Below, piece after piece: positions 27,221 to 35,442 of a stretch of DNA of 64,000 nt. The notes under the pieces are model-generated. The model was not told the DNA's origin, made no database searches, and saw nothing but the letters and a program-made list of their open reading frames with translations. Numbering within the stretch: the stretch's first letter is position 1; every line of letters begins with the position of its first letter. This DNA comes from Saccharothrix sp. NRRL B-16314. Its GTDB lineage: Bacteria; Actinomycetota; Actinomycetes; Mycobacteriales; Pseudonocardiaceae. Both the position numbers and the translations under genes were made by a program. Location of the stretch: assembly GCF_000716595.1 (NCBI RefSeq), contig NZ_JNXC01000022.1, positions 1-64,000 on the forward strand, in the 5' to 3' direction.

Positions 27221-28755
27221 CCAGCGTGCGGATCACCCCCAAGAGGATCGGTCACTGGATCGGCGGCAAGCCGTGGGACACCGCCGGTGGAGTCGACGGC
27301 TCTGTCGGGAGCGCGCGCTCCGGTGACGTGTACGACCCGGCGACCGGGCAGGTGGTGGCGCGGGTCGACTTCGCCGACGAGTCCACTGTGGACGAAGCGG
27401 TGGCTTGTGCGCGTGAGGCCTTCACGTCGTGGCGCAACGCTTCGCTGGCGCAGCGGTCGACGGTGATGTTCGCGTTCCGGGAGCTGCTGAACGCCCGCAA
27501 GGGTGAGCTGACGGCGATCGTCACCGCCGAGCACGGCAAGGTGCTGTCCGACGCGGCGGGGGAGGTGCAGCGCGCGCTGGAGGCCGTGGAGTTCGCGTGT
27601 GGCATCCCGCACCTGCTCAAGGGTGGGTTCAGCGAGAACGCGTCCACCCGGGTCGACGTGTACTCGATCCAGCAGCCGCTGGGGGTGGTCGGCGTGATCT
27701 CGCCGTTCAACTTCCCGGCGATGGTGCCGCTGTGGTTCGTGCCCAACGCGATCGCGTGCGGTAACGCGGTGGTGCTCAAGCCGTCGGAGAAGGACCCGTC
27801 GGCGGCGAACTTCATCGCGGAGCTGTTCGCGGAGGCAGGGTTGCCGGACGGTGTGCTGAACGTGGTGCACGGGGACAAGGTCGCGGTGGACCGGCTGCTG
27901 GAGCACCCGGACGTGAAGGCGGTGTCGTTCGTGGGGTCGACACCGATCGCGCGGTACGTCTACGAGACCGGTACGCGGCACGGGAAGCGCGTGCAGGCGT
28001 TGGGCGGTGCGAAGAACCACATGGTGGTGCTGCCCGACGCGGACCTGGACCTGGCGGCGGACGCGGCGGTGTCGGCCGGGTTCGGCTCGGCGGGGGAGCG
28101 GTGCATGGCCATCTCGGTCGTGGTCGCGGTGGACCCGGTCGGCGACGAGCTGGTCTCGAAGATCGTAGATCGGATACAGAAACTGCACGTCGGTGACGGA
28201 CGGCGTCCGGGCTGTGAGATGGGTCCGCTGGTCACCGGCGCCCACCGCGATCGTGTTCTGTCTTATGTGGACAACGGACAATCCGAAGGCGCCTCGCTGG
28301 TCGTCGACGGTCGATCGCATGCGATCGACGGTGAAGCCGAGGGGTTCTGGCTCGGCCCGACCCTGTTCGACCACGTCGGCGCGGAGATGTCGATCTACCG
28401 GGACGAGATCTTCGGGCCGGTGCTGTCGGTGCTGCGGGTGGCGAAGTACGACGATGCGCTGGACGTGGTCAACGCCAACCCGTACGGCAACGGGACGGCG
28501 ATCTTCACCAACGACGGCGGTGCGGCGCGGCGGTTCCAGAACGAGGTCGAGGTCGGGATGGTGGGCGTGAACGTGCCCATCCCGGTGCCGGTGGCTTACT
28601 ACTCGTTCGGTGGGTGGAAGGACTCGCTGTTCGGCGATTCGCACGCGTACGGGCCGGAGGGCGTGCACTTCTTCACCCGGACCAAGGTTGTCACCGGCCG
28701 GTGGCTCGACCCGTCCCACGGCGGGGTCAACCTCGGGTTCCCGCAGAACACGTGA
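27217..28755 (+). CDS. mmsA: CoA-acylating methylmalonate-semialdehyde dehydrogenase
   Basis: 512 residues, aldehyde dehydrogenase fold. The catalytic Cys is in G-S-A-G-E-R-C-M-A-I, and F-N-F-P-A-M-V-P, as in the MmsA/IolA branch, is present. It converts malonate or methylmalonate semialdehyde with CoA and NAD to acetyl- or propionyl-CoA. It starts in a GTGA overlap with the aminotransferase, whose semialdehyde product it would consume, and overlaps the next gene the same way. Confidence 0.93.
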   Translation: MTSVRITPKRIGHWIGGKPWDTAGGVDGSVGSARSGDVYDPATGQVVARVDFADESTVDEAVACAREAFTSWRNASLAQRSTVMFAFRELLNARKGELTAIVTAEHGKVLSDAAGEVQRALEAVEFACGIPHLLKGGFSENASTRVDVYSIQQPLGVVGVISPFNFPAMVPLWFVPNAIACGNAVVLKPSEKDPSAANFIAELFAEAGLPDGVLNVVHGDKVAVDRLLEHPDVKAVSFVGSTPIARYVYETGTRHGKRVQALGGAKNHMVVLPDADLDLAADAAVSAGFGSAGERCMAISVVVAVDPVGDELVSKIVDRIQKLHVGDGRRPGCEMGPLVTGAHRDRVLSYVDNGQSEGASLVVDGRSHAIDGEAEGFWLGPTLFDHVGAEMSIYRDEIFGPVLSVLRVAKYDDALDVVNANPYGNGTAIFTNDGGAARRFQNEVEVGMVGVNVPIPVPVAYYSFGGWKDSLFGDSHAYGPEGVHFFTRTKVVTGRWLDPSHGGVNLGFPQNT

Positions 28756-29174
28756 GCCCGACGGAACACGTGCGTGAGTTGGTCCGGCGGTTCTACGCCG
28801 ACGCGTGGAACCGCTGGGACGACTCGGTGGTGGACGGGCTGCTGGCCCCGGACTTCACGTTCCGGGGCTCGCTCGGCGCAACGGTCCGCGGGCGTGACGG
28901 CTGGCGGGCGTACCGCGACCAGGTCAGGGCAGCGGTGCCGGACTTCCACAACGAGGTCGTGGCGCTGGTGGTCGAACGTCGGACGGCGGCGGCACGCCTG
29001 CACTACACCGGCCACCACCACGGCGTGCTGCTCGGAGTGCGGGGTTCCGGCGGCGCCATCAACTACCCCGGCGCAGCGTTCTTCACCGCGTCGGGCGGGC
29101 TGCTGACCGACGCGTGGGTGTTGGGCGACCTCGACACGCTGCGCACCCAGCTCGTCGACACCACCCAGCCCTAA
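28752..29174 (+). CDS. SnoaL/NTF2-like protein
   Basis: 140 residues forming one NTF2-like cone fold: helix R-R-F-Y-A-D-A-W-N-R-W, then L-A-P-D-F-T-F-R-G, and a C-terminal strand I-N-Y-P-G-A-A-F-F. It resembles ester cyclase-type SnoaL proteins. The GTG start overlaps the mmsA stop (GTGA), so it is third in the operon. A catalytic role is not evident. Confidence 0.8.
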   Translation: MSPTEHVRELVRRFYADAWNRWDDSVVDGLLAPDFTFRGSLGATVRGRDGWRAYRDQVRAAVPDFHNEVVALVVERRTAAARLHYTGHHHGVLLGVRGSGGAINYPGAAFFTASGGLLTDAWVLGDLDTLRTQLVDTTQP

Positions 29175-29290
29175 CGACCCATTCCACGGCCCGCCTCCAC
29201 TGTTCGCGGACCGGACCGGGCCGGATCGGGCCGGGGCTGGTGGTGGTTGTCGGTCCGATCCGTCCCCGCGTCCTGCACTTCGGGCGTTCG

Positions 29291-31351
29291 CTACTTCGAC
29301 TGGGCAGCCAGTGCCTGAGGGAGCGGGTCGTATCGGCTGAACCGGCGCGTGTACGTGCCGGTGCCCGAAGTGAGCGACCGCAGCTCCACCGCGTACCTGA
29401 GCAGTTCCGTGGCGGGCACCTCGGCGCGGATCACCGTGTAGCCGGGGCTTTCCGCCTCCGTGCCGAGCACCCGACCCCGCCGGCTGGACAGGTCGCCGAG
29501 CACGGTGCCGAGGTGGTCGTCCGGCAGCCGCACCGTCACCTCGTCCACCGGTTCCAGCAGCGCGGTCCGCCCGTTCGCCGCAGCGTCCTTCAACGCCAGC
29601 GAGCCGGCCGTCTGGAACGCGGCGTCCGACGAGTCGACCGAGTGCGCCTTGCCGTCGACCAGCGTCACCCGGACGTCGACCACGGGGTGCCCGCCCAGCA
29701 GTCCGCGTTCGAGCTGCGCCCGCACACCCTTCTCCACGCTGGGGATGAACTGGTTCGGAATCGCGCCGCCGACGATCTTGTCCACGAATTCGAAGCCCGA
29801 CCCGCGCGGCAGGGGGTCGACGATGATGTCGCACACCGCGTACTGGCCGTGGCCGCCGGACTGCTTCACGTGCCGCCCGTGCCCCTTGGCCTGGCCGGCG
29901 AACGTCTCGCGCAACGCCACCCGCACCGGCTCCGTGTCGACCTCCGCGCCACCCGCCCGCAGCCGGGCCAGCACGACGTCCGCGTGCGCCTCGCCCATGC
30001 ACCACAGCACCAGCTGGTGGGTCTCGGCGTTGCGCTCCAGCCGCAACGTCGGGTCGCCCGCGACCAGCTTGCCCAGGTTGCGGGCCAGGTTGTCCTCGTC
30101 GCTGCGGCTGCGCGGCACGACCGCGACCGGCAGCAGCGGTTCCGGCATCTCCCACGGCGTCATCAGCAGCGGCTTCTCCGGCGCGGACACCGTGTCGCCG
30201 GTTTCCGCCGAGCCCAGCTTGGTCAACGCGCACAGGTCACCCGCCACGCAGTACGGCACCTCGCGGAGGTTCGCCCCCAACGGCGAGTAGATGTGCGCGA
30301 CCCGCTCGTCCACGTCGTGGTCCTCGTGACCCCGGTCCGCCATGCCATGACCCGACACGTGCACCGGGCGTTCGGGGCGCAGCGTCCCGGAGAACACGCG
30401 CACCAGCGACACGCGGCCCACGTACGAGTCGACGGCGGTGCGGACGACCTCCGCCACCAGCGGTCCGTTCGGGTCGGCTGCCAGCCGTGGCTGCGGGATG
30501 CCGTCCACGCCGGTCACGTCGGGCAGCGGGTGTTCCAGGGGGGACGGGAACGCGCGGGCGATGCCGTCGAGCAGTTCGGGCAGGCCGAGGCCGGTCAGCG
30601 CGCACACCGGCATCACCGGGTGGAACGAGCCGCGCGCGACCGCCGTCTCCAGGTCCGCGACGAGCGTCGCCTGGTCGATGTCCTCGCCACCGAGGTAGCG
30701 GTCCATCAGGGTCTCGTCCTCGCTCTCCGCGATGATCCCCTCGATGAGCGCGTTGCGGTCGTCCTCGTGCCGGGGGTCGTCGGTGGTGAGCAGGTTGACC
30801 AGGCCGCCGTCGTCACCGGGGAGGTACAGCGGCACGACGCCCGCGCCGAAGGCCGCCTGGCAGGACGCGATCTCGGTTGCCACGTCGGCGCGCTGGTGGT
30901 CGGTCCGCGCGACCACGACCGCGCGCGGCATGCCGACCATCGCGCACTCCTCCCACAGCGCGATCGTCGAAGCGTCCACCCCTTCCGACGCGCTGACCAC
31001 GAACAACGCCGCGTCCGCCGCGCGCAGGCCGGCCCGCAACTCGCCGACGAAGTCCGCGTAGCCGGGGGTGTCGATCAGGTTGATCTTGATGTCACCGTGC
31101 CGGACCGGAGCCACCGCGAGCCCGACCGACCGCTGCTGGCGGACCGCCGCGGGGTCGTGGTCGCACACGGTGTTGCCTTCGGTGACCGATCCGGCTCGGG
31201 TCAGCACGCCGGTGCTGGCGAGCAGGGCCTCGGCGAGCGTCGTCTTGCCGGAGCCGGACGGGCCGACCAGCACGACGTTGCGGACCTTGGCCGGGTCGTC
31301 CACAGCGACCGCGCCTGCCGAGTGGCCGTTGTCGGAGTGTTTGCTGCCCAT
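29291..31351 (-). CDS. fusA2: EF-G2 (elongation factor G-like protein)
   Basis: 686 residues with all EF-G domains. The G domain has G-P-S-G-S-G-K-T and D-T-P-G-Y, but the G4 motif is A-R-T-D instead of N-K-x-D, so guanine specificity may be altered, as in other EF-G2 proteins. Domain IV has the segment V-D-V-R-V-T-L-V-D-G. Mycobacterial FusA2 is the nearest known relative. ATG 31351 has GGAGG ten bases upstream; GTG 31360 would be too close to it. Translocase activity is doubtful; a ribosome-linked role is likely. Confidence 0.9.
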   Translation of the reverse strand: MGSKHSDNGHSAGAVAVDDPAKVRNVVLVGPSGSGKTTLAEALLASTGVLTRAGSVTEGNTVCDHDPAAVRQQRSVGLAVAPVRHGDIKINLIDTPGYADFVGELRAGLRAADAALFVVSASEGVDASTIALWEECAMVGMPRAVVVARTDHQRADVATEIASCQAAFGAGVVPLYLPGDDGGLVNLLTTDDPRHEDDRNALIEGIIAESEDETLMDRYLGGEDIDQATLVADLETAVARGSFHPVMPVCALTGLGLPELLDGIARAFPSPLEHPLPDVTGVDGIPQPRLAADPNGPLVAEVVRTAVDSYVGRVSLVRVFSGTLRPERPVHVSGHGMADRGHEDHDVDERVAHIYSPLGANLREVPYCVAGDLCALTKLGSAETGDTVSAPEKPLLMTPWEMPEPLLPVAVVPRSRSDEDNLARNLGKLVAGDPTLRLERNAETHQLVLWCMGEAHADVVLARLRAGGAEVDTEPVRVALRETFAGQAKGHGRHVKQSGGHGQYAVCDIIVDPLPRGSGFEFVDKIVGGAIPNQFIPSVEKGVRAQLERGLLGGHPVVDVRVTLVDGKAHSVDSSDAAFQTAGSLALKDAAANGRTALLEPVDEVTVRLPDDHLGTVLGDLSSRRGRVLGTEAESPGYTVIRAEVPATELLRYAVELRSLTSGTGTYTRRFSRYDPLPQALAAQSK

Positions 31352-31649
31352 GGGACCCACACCTCCACAAGTGATTAGTGTCCGATCTCACACCCGTGGG
31401 CCGCGGGGGACAACCCCAAGCGGTCACACCCAACCCGGCAGGAGGAATGCGGACGGGCGTCGCGACCAGGCCCGCCGCACCGGGTCGGAGTGCCGGTGGT
31501 GGCGGTGTCAATCCGGTGCGTGGCGTAGGCCACTACCTGCGAAGGGAGGGGAAGTGGCCTGCCGAGAACGGGCGTGATTGGCATGCTTGGGCGGTCCACG
31601 TGGCCCGTAACATGGAGGTGCAGGTCCTCTACTTCGAGAAAGGTTGGCC
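31352..31649. other. intergenic region between fusA2 and pdxS
   Basis: 298 bases between divergent genes. It must hold both promoters. TTGGCA-like and TAACAT (31609-31614) sequences occur before pdxS, but the spacing does not match a standard promoter. No RNA gene or convincing reading frame was seen. Confidence 0.5.
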
Positions 31650-32558
31650 GTGACCACTTCACCCGACACCGGCACCCAGGTCACCGGCACTTCCCGCGTC
31701 AAGCGGGGCATGGCGGAGATGCTCAAGGGCGGTGTGATCATGGACGTGGTCAACGCCGAGCAGGCCAAGATCGCCGAGGACGCGGGCGCCGTGGCGGTCA
31801 TGGCGCTGGAGCGGGTCCCCGCCGACATCCGCGCGCAGGGCGGCGTGTCCCGGATGAGCGACCCGGACATGATCGACGGCATCATCGGCGCGGTGTCCAT
31901 CCCCGTGATGGCCAAGGCGCGGATCGGCCACTTCGTCGAGGCGCAGGTGCTCCAGGCGCTCGGCGTGGACTACATCGACGAGTCCGAGGTGCTGACCCCG
32001 GCGGACTACGCGAACCACATCGACAAGTGGCAGTTCACCGTGCCGTTCGTGTGTGGTGCGACGAACCTGGGCGAGGCGCTGCGGCGCATCACCGAGGGCG
32101 CGGCGATGATCCGCTCGAAGGGCGAGGCCGGCACCGGCGACGTCTCCAACGCCACCACCCACATGCGCAAGATCCGCGCGGAGCTGCTGCGGTTGCAGAA
32201 CCTGCCGGCCGACGAGCTGTACGTCGCCGCGAAGGAGCTCCAGGCCCCGTACGAGCTGGTCCGCGAGGTGGCAGAGGCCGGCAAGCTGCCGGTCGTCCTG
32301 TTCACCGCGGGCGGCATCGCCACCCCCTCCGACGCCGCGATGATGATGCAGCTCGGTGCGGAGGGCGTGTTCGTCGGGTCGGGCATCTTCAAGTCCGGCA
32401 ACCCGGCGCAGCGGGCCGAGGCGATCGTGAAGGCGACGACGTTCTACGACGACCCGGACGTGATCGCCAAGGTGTCGCGCGGCCTCGGCGAGGCGATGGT
32501 CGGCATCAACGTGGACGAGATCCCCGAGCCGCACCGGCTGGCCGAGCGCGGCTGGTAG
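31650..32558 (+). CDS. pdxS: pyridoxal 5'-phosphate synthase, PdxS subunit
   Basis: 302 residues, TIM barrel. It condenses ribose 5-phosphate, glyceraldehyde 3-phosphate and ammonia from PdxT to form PLP. Conserved segments: [10 protein letters not shown], the Schiff-base Lys in M-A-K-A-R-I-G-H, and [16 protein letters not shown] 31650 is chosen because GAGAAAGG at 31636-31643 is six bases before it; a TTG at 31644 is worse. Its partner pdxT is 7.9 kb away, an unusual separation. A strong terminator follows. Confidence 0.96.
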   Translation: MTTSPDTGTQVTGTSRVKRGMAEMLKGGVIMDVVNAEQAKIAEDAGAVAVMALERVPADIRAQGGVSRMSDPDMIDGIIGAVSIPVMAKARIGHFVEAQVLQALGVDYIDESEVLTPADYANHIDKWQFTVPFVCGATNLGEALRRITEGAAMIRSKGEAGTGDVSNATTHMRKIRAELLRLQNLPADELYVAAKELQAPYELVREVAEAGKLPVVLFTAGGIATPSDAAMMMQLGAEGVFVGSGIFKSGNPAQRAEAIVKATTFYDDPDVIAKVSRGLGEAMVGINVDEIPEPHRLAERGW

Positions 32559-32573
32559 GACTTCGGTCGACGT

Positions 32574-32609
32574 GACAGCGGCCCGCCGGACTTCCGGCGG
32601 GCCGCTGTC
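32574..32609 (+). terminator. terminator after pdxS
   Basis: A perfect 16-bp stem (GACAGCGGCCCGCCGG with its complement at 32594-32609) and a four-base loop ACTT, 15 bases after the pdxS stop. It also lies at the 3' end of the convergent vapC gene and may work in both directions. Confidence 0.85.
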
Positions 32610-32615
32610 GTCCTG

Positions 32616-33020
32616 TCAGGAGATCGGGTAGACCTCGATCCGCGCGTTGTGGCCGTTGGCGCCGGCCAGTTTCTTGTCGCAGGTGATGAGCGGTACGTCG
32701 AGTTCTTCGGCGAGCGCCACGTAGAGGGCGTCATAGGCTGATACGGAGTGCCGGATCGCCCATGCACGCCTGATCAGCACTCGATGGCTGACCCGGGTGA
32801 CCGGGGTCATCCCGATGTGTTCGAGGTGGCGGTATCCCTCCGCCTCGGAGATCTCTCCGCGTAGGGCCATGCCGCGCAGAGCACTCAGCGCCTCCGCGTC
32901 GAGGATCTCCGGCGCCGCGAGGTCGGAGGTGAGGAGGCGTCGAACAAGCTCCTGGTCCGGATCTCGGCCTGCGAGGAGTTCGACGAGCGCCGAGTTGTCG
33001 ACCACCGCGCCGACGGTCAT
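32616..33020 (-). CDS. vapC: PIN-domain toxin VapC
   Basis: 134 residues. Acidic PIN residues are visible: Asp in V-V-D-N-S-A, Glu in D-A-E-A-L-S-A-L, Asp in S-A-Y-D-A-L-Y and Asp in I-T-C-D-K-K. Such proteins are Mg-dependent ribonucleases that cut specific tRNA or rRNA. The ATG overlaps the antitoxin stop (ATGA) and has GGAGG upstream. The upstream frame extension is not used. Confidence 0.93.
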   Translation of the reverse strand: MTVGAVVDNSALVELLAGRDPDQELVRRLLTSDLAAPEILDAEALSALRGMALRGEISEAEGYRHLEHIGMTPVTRVSHRVLIRRAWAIRHSVSAYDALYVALAEELDVPLITCDKKLAGANGHNARIEVYPIS

Positions 33021-33262
33021 TCGCCCTCCTCCCGAATCTTGCGAACGTCTCGGACGTAGTCGCCGACGTCGAGGGTCGAGCCGTGCAGCCGCGACCGCTG
33101 GTAGATCTCGGTCATGGTCGGCTGGCGGGCCATCTCGATGAACATGTTGCGCAGGTAGGCGGTCAGCGAGATGCCCTCCGCGTTCGCACGGGCCTGGAGG
33201 GTGGCGACCACGTCGGCGGGCACGTCGCGGATGTGGACCGGCTTGGTCGCGCGCTCGCTCAT
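33017..33262 (-). CDS. vapB: ribbon-helix-helix antitoxin VapB
   Basis: 81 residues. The N-terminal strand-helix-helix (K-P-V-H-I-R-D-V-P, then A-N-A-E-G-I-S-L-T-A-Y-L) is a ribbon-helix-helix DNA-binding fold. The C-terminal part should wrap VapC. ATG 33262 (M-S-E-R-A-T) is chosen over an unconserved 12-residue extension. The pair forms a type II toxin-antitoxin module placed between pdxS and pdxT; it probably represses its own promoter. Confidence 0.9.
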   Translation of the reverse strand: MSERATKPVHIRDVPADVVATLQARANAEGISLTAYLRNMFIEMARQPTMTEIYQRSRLHGSTLDVGDYVRDVRKIREEGE

Positions 33263-33350
33263 GCCTTCGACTATAGGTGGGGCGGTTGCTGTCTGCATGC
33301 AAGGTTTATCGGTCGCTGCACCGCCCGACTGGATCGCTCGAACGTGCGTT

Positions 33351-33908
33351 CTAGACGTGCTCCGAGACCAGCAGGGCGGTAGTACCCCGTTCGAGTGCCT
33401 GGGCCGTGTGCGGGATGTCGCCGGGGTAGACGAGGTAGTCCCCGGGGCCCAGTTCGATCGGTTCGGTCCGCGGTCCGGCGAGCATCCGGCCGGTGCTGAC
33501 GATCAGGTGTTCCACGGTGCCCGACATGTGCGGCTCCGACTCGCGGGCCGCGCCCGGTTCCAGCCGGAGCATGTAGATGTCACGGCGGGCGCCCGGCGGG
33601 CAGGACGCGAGCAGGGTCGCGGTGTAGTTGGCGCGTTCCGAGTAGATCGCCGGACCCTCGCCCGCCCGGATCACCCGGACCCTGGCGGCGGGCGGGTCGA
33701 CGAGGCGGGAGAACGGCACGCCGAGCGCCACGCCGAGCGCCCACAGCGTCTCCACGCTGGGGTTGCCGCTCGCCGACTCGAGCTGGGACAGCGTCGACTT
33801 CGCGATCCCCGCCCGCTTGGCCAGCTCGCTCAACGACAGGCCGGCCCGTTCACGCTCCCGGCGGAGCGAGGCGGCGATGACCTGGAGCGGCGCGCCTGTG
33901 TTCGACAT
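33351..33908 (-). CDS. XRE-family regulator with cupin domain
   Basis: 185 residues: HTH at about 8-65 (L-A-K-R-A-G-I-A-K-S-T-L-S-Q-L-E), then a cupin_2 domain with P-G-D-Y-L-V-Y-P-G-D-I-P-H. The cupin part usually binds a small ligand. It is divergent from azlCD with 57 bases between, and twin palindromes lie in that gap, so it is very likely the azlCD regulator. Confidence 0.88.
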   Translation of the reverse strand: MSNTGAPLQVIAASLRRERERAGLSLSELAKRAGIAKSTLSQLESASGNPSVETLWALGVALGVPFSRLVDPPAARVRVIRAGEGPAIYSERANYTATLLASCPPGARRDIYMLRLEPGAARESEPHMSGTVEHLIVSTGRMLAGPRTEPIELGPGDYLVYPGDIPHTAQALERGTTALLVSEHV

Positions 33909-33919
33909 GACAGTCCAAT

Positions 33920-33985
33920 CGTTCGGCTTGACGAACGCCTTCCCGGGTGTTCATCGTAGAAGACGATGCGTTCGACATGGCGAAC
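33920..33985. promoter_or_regulatory. twin operators GTTCG-N6-CGAAC before azlC
   Basis: Two copies of GTTCG-N6-CGAAC occur at 33921-33936 and 33970-33985, centres 49 bases apart. The second covers codons 2-7 of azlC. A half site GTTCG lies at 33900-33904 over the regulator start. This suggests cooperative binding of the divergent XRE-cupin protein and repression of both genes. Confidence 0.55.
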
Positions 33986-34643
33986 CCTGGACCCCGAGCT
34001 GCTGCGTGACGTCTCCGCGGTGGCGGCCGGCGCGGCGGTCAGCGGCGCCTCGTTCGGCGCGATCTCCACCAGCGCGGGCATGTCGTGGTGGCTCCCCGTC
34101 GTGATGTCCCTCCTCGTCTTCGCGGGCGGCTCGCAGTTCATGGCGGTCGGGGTGGTCGCGGCCGGCGGCAGTCCGGCCGCGGCGGTGGTGGCCGGACTCC
34201 TGCTCAACGTCCGCCACCTGCCGTTCGGCCTGGCCATCGGCGACGTGCTGGGCAAGGGCCTGCTCCAGCGGCTCGTCGGCAGCCACCTCCTGATCGACGA
34301 GACCACCGCGTTCGCGCTGGCCCAACCCGACCCGCGCAAGGCCAAGACCGCCTACTGGCTGTGCGGCGTCACGTTGTTCGTCGCCTGGAACGTGTCGGTG
34401 GTCGCGGGCGCGCTGATCGGCCGGAACATCGGCGACCCCAGCGCCTTCGGGCTGGACGCGGTGTTCCCCGCGGCACTCCTCGCGCTCCTGCTGCCGGCCC
34501 TCAAGGACGCCGCCACCCGGAACGCCGCCCTGCTCGGCGCGGCCGTCGCGCTGGCCGCCACGCCGTTCCTGCCCGCAGGCGTTCCGGTGCTGTGCGCGGT
34601 GCTCGGACTGCTGATCACCGCACGTCAGAAGGTGCCCGCATGA
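33966..34643 (+). CDS. azlC: AzlC-family branched-chain amino acid exporter subunit
   Basis: 225 residues with about six membrane helices. Family segments: G-A-S-F-G-A-I-S, F-A-G-G-S-Q-F-M-A-V-G, and L-L-N-V-R-H-L-P-F-G-L. AzlCD pairs export branched-chain amino acids or analogues. The start ATG 33966 has no Shine-Dalgarno sequence; a leaderless transcript is possible. It overlaps azlD by four bases. Confidence 0.9.
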   Translation: MRSTWRTLDPELLRDVSAVAAGAAVSGASFGAISTSAGMSWWLPVVMSLLVFAGGSQFMAVGVVAAGGSPAAAVVAGLLLNVRHLPFGLAIGDVLGKGLLQRLVGSHLLIDETTAFALAQPDPRKAKTAYWLCGVTLFVAWNVSVVAGALIGRNIGDPSAFGLDAVFPAALLALLLPALKDAATRNAALLGAAVALAATPFLPAGVPVLCAVLGLLITARQKVPA

Positions 34644-34948
34644 CGTTGACCGCGATCCTGGTGCTCGCCGCCGGCACCTACGCATTCCGCCTCTCCGGGC
34701 CGCTGCTGCGCGACCGGCTCAAGCTGTCGGACCGGGTCAAGCTGCTGATGTCCACCTCGGCGACGGTCCTGCTGTTCGCCCTGGTCGCCACGTCCACGCT
34801 CGCCAAGGGCCAGTCCTTCGCGGGTTTCGCGCTGCCGATCGGCGTGCTGGTCGGTGGTATCGCGGCGTGGCGGAAGGCGCCGTTCGTGGTGGTGGTCGTG
34901 CTCGCCGCCGCGACGACCGCCGGCCTGCGGTTCGTCGGCGTGTCCTAG
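34640..34948 (+). CDS. azlD: AzlD-family small transporter subunit
   Basis: 102 residues, about four hydrophobic helices, with the conserved G-T-Y-A-F-R near the N-terminus. It is the partner of AzlC. ATG 34640 lies in an ATGA overlap with azlC, so translation is coupled. Confidence 0.88.
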   Translation: MTLTAILVLAAGTYAFRLSGPLLRDRLKLSDRVKLLMSTSATVLLFALVATSTLAKGQSFAGFALPIGVLVGGIAAWRKAPFVVVVVLAAATTAGLRFVGVS

Positions 34949-35045
34949 ACCGGCGCGGACCGGGCTGCCACGGCGCTCAAGGCCATTCAGGACCGGCGAG
35001 ATCCCGAGCGGAATCATCGCCGATCAGCGGATGGCGGCGGCCGGC

Positions 35046-35423
35046 CTACAAGTAGTCGGCCAGCCGGCCGGCGAGCCGGTGGCGGTCGCGGGCGGCGCCG
35101 GGGTTCGGCTCCGCGCTGCCGGGCTTGCCCGCCAGCACGTCGTCCACGAACTTCGCCACCGCGTCGGGCGGCGGCACGATCGGCAGGCCGAGGTGGGCCA
35201 CCACCACCGGCTTCTCCGTCGGGTCGGTCTCCACCGCGATCGACCAGCCGCGCTGCTCGCTCCACAGCAGCATCAGGTCACGGCCCGGCCCTTCCAGGCC
35301 CAGGTACGCGGTGGCGGTGTCGCTGACCTCGAACTCGGTGCCCTCGGGGGGCACGCCGACTTCTTCGGCCACCGCCCGCACGTACCTGGCCAGACCGAGA
35401 CTGATCTGCGCGCTGTCATCCAT
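35046..35423 (-). CDS. DUF6292-like protein
   Basis: 125 residues. The text G-L-A-R-Y-V-R-A-V-A-E-E-V-G, A-Y-L-G-L-E-G-P-G-R-D-L-M-L-L-W and G-W-S-I-A-V-E-T fits a small actinomycete family of unknown function. ATG 35423. It is convergent with azlD and lies 19 bases after the acyl-CoA oxidase-like gene's end on the same strand, but with the gene order reversed, so it is transcribed alone or last in that unit. Confidence 0.72.
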   Translation of the reverse strand: MDDSAQISLGLARYVRAVAEEVGVPPEGTEFEVSDTATAYLGLEGPGRDLMLLWSEQRGWSIAVETDPTEKPVVVAHLGLPIVPPPDAVAKFVDDVLAGKPGSAEPNPGAARDRHRLAGRLADYL

Positions 35424-35442
35424 AACGCCTATTCTGGACCTT

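Noticed and set aside
31378..31653. 91-codon plus-strand frame before pdxS
   Set aside because: Gly/Arg/Pro-rich, no domain, and it overlaps the pdxS ribosome site.
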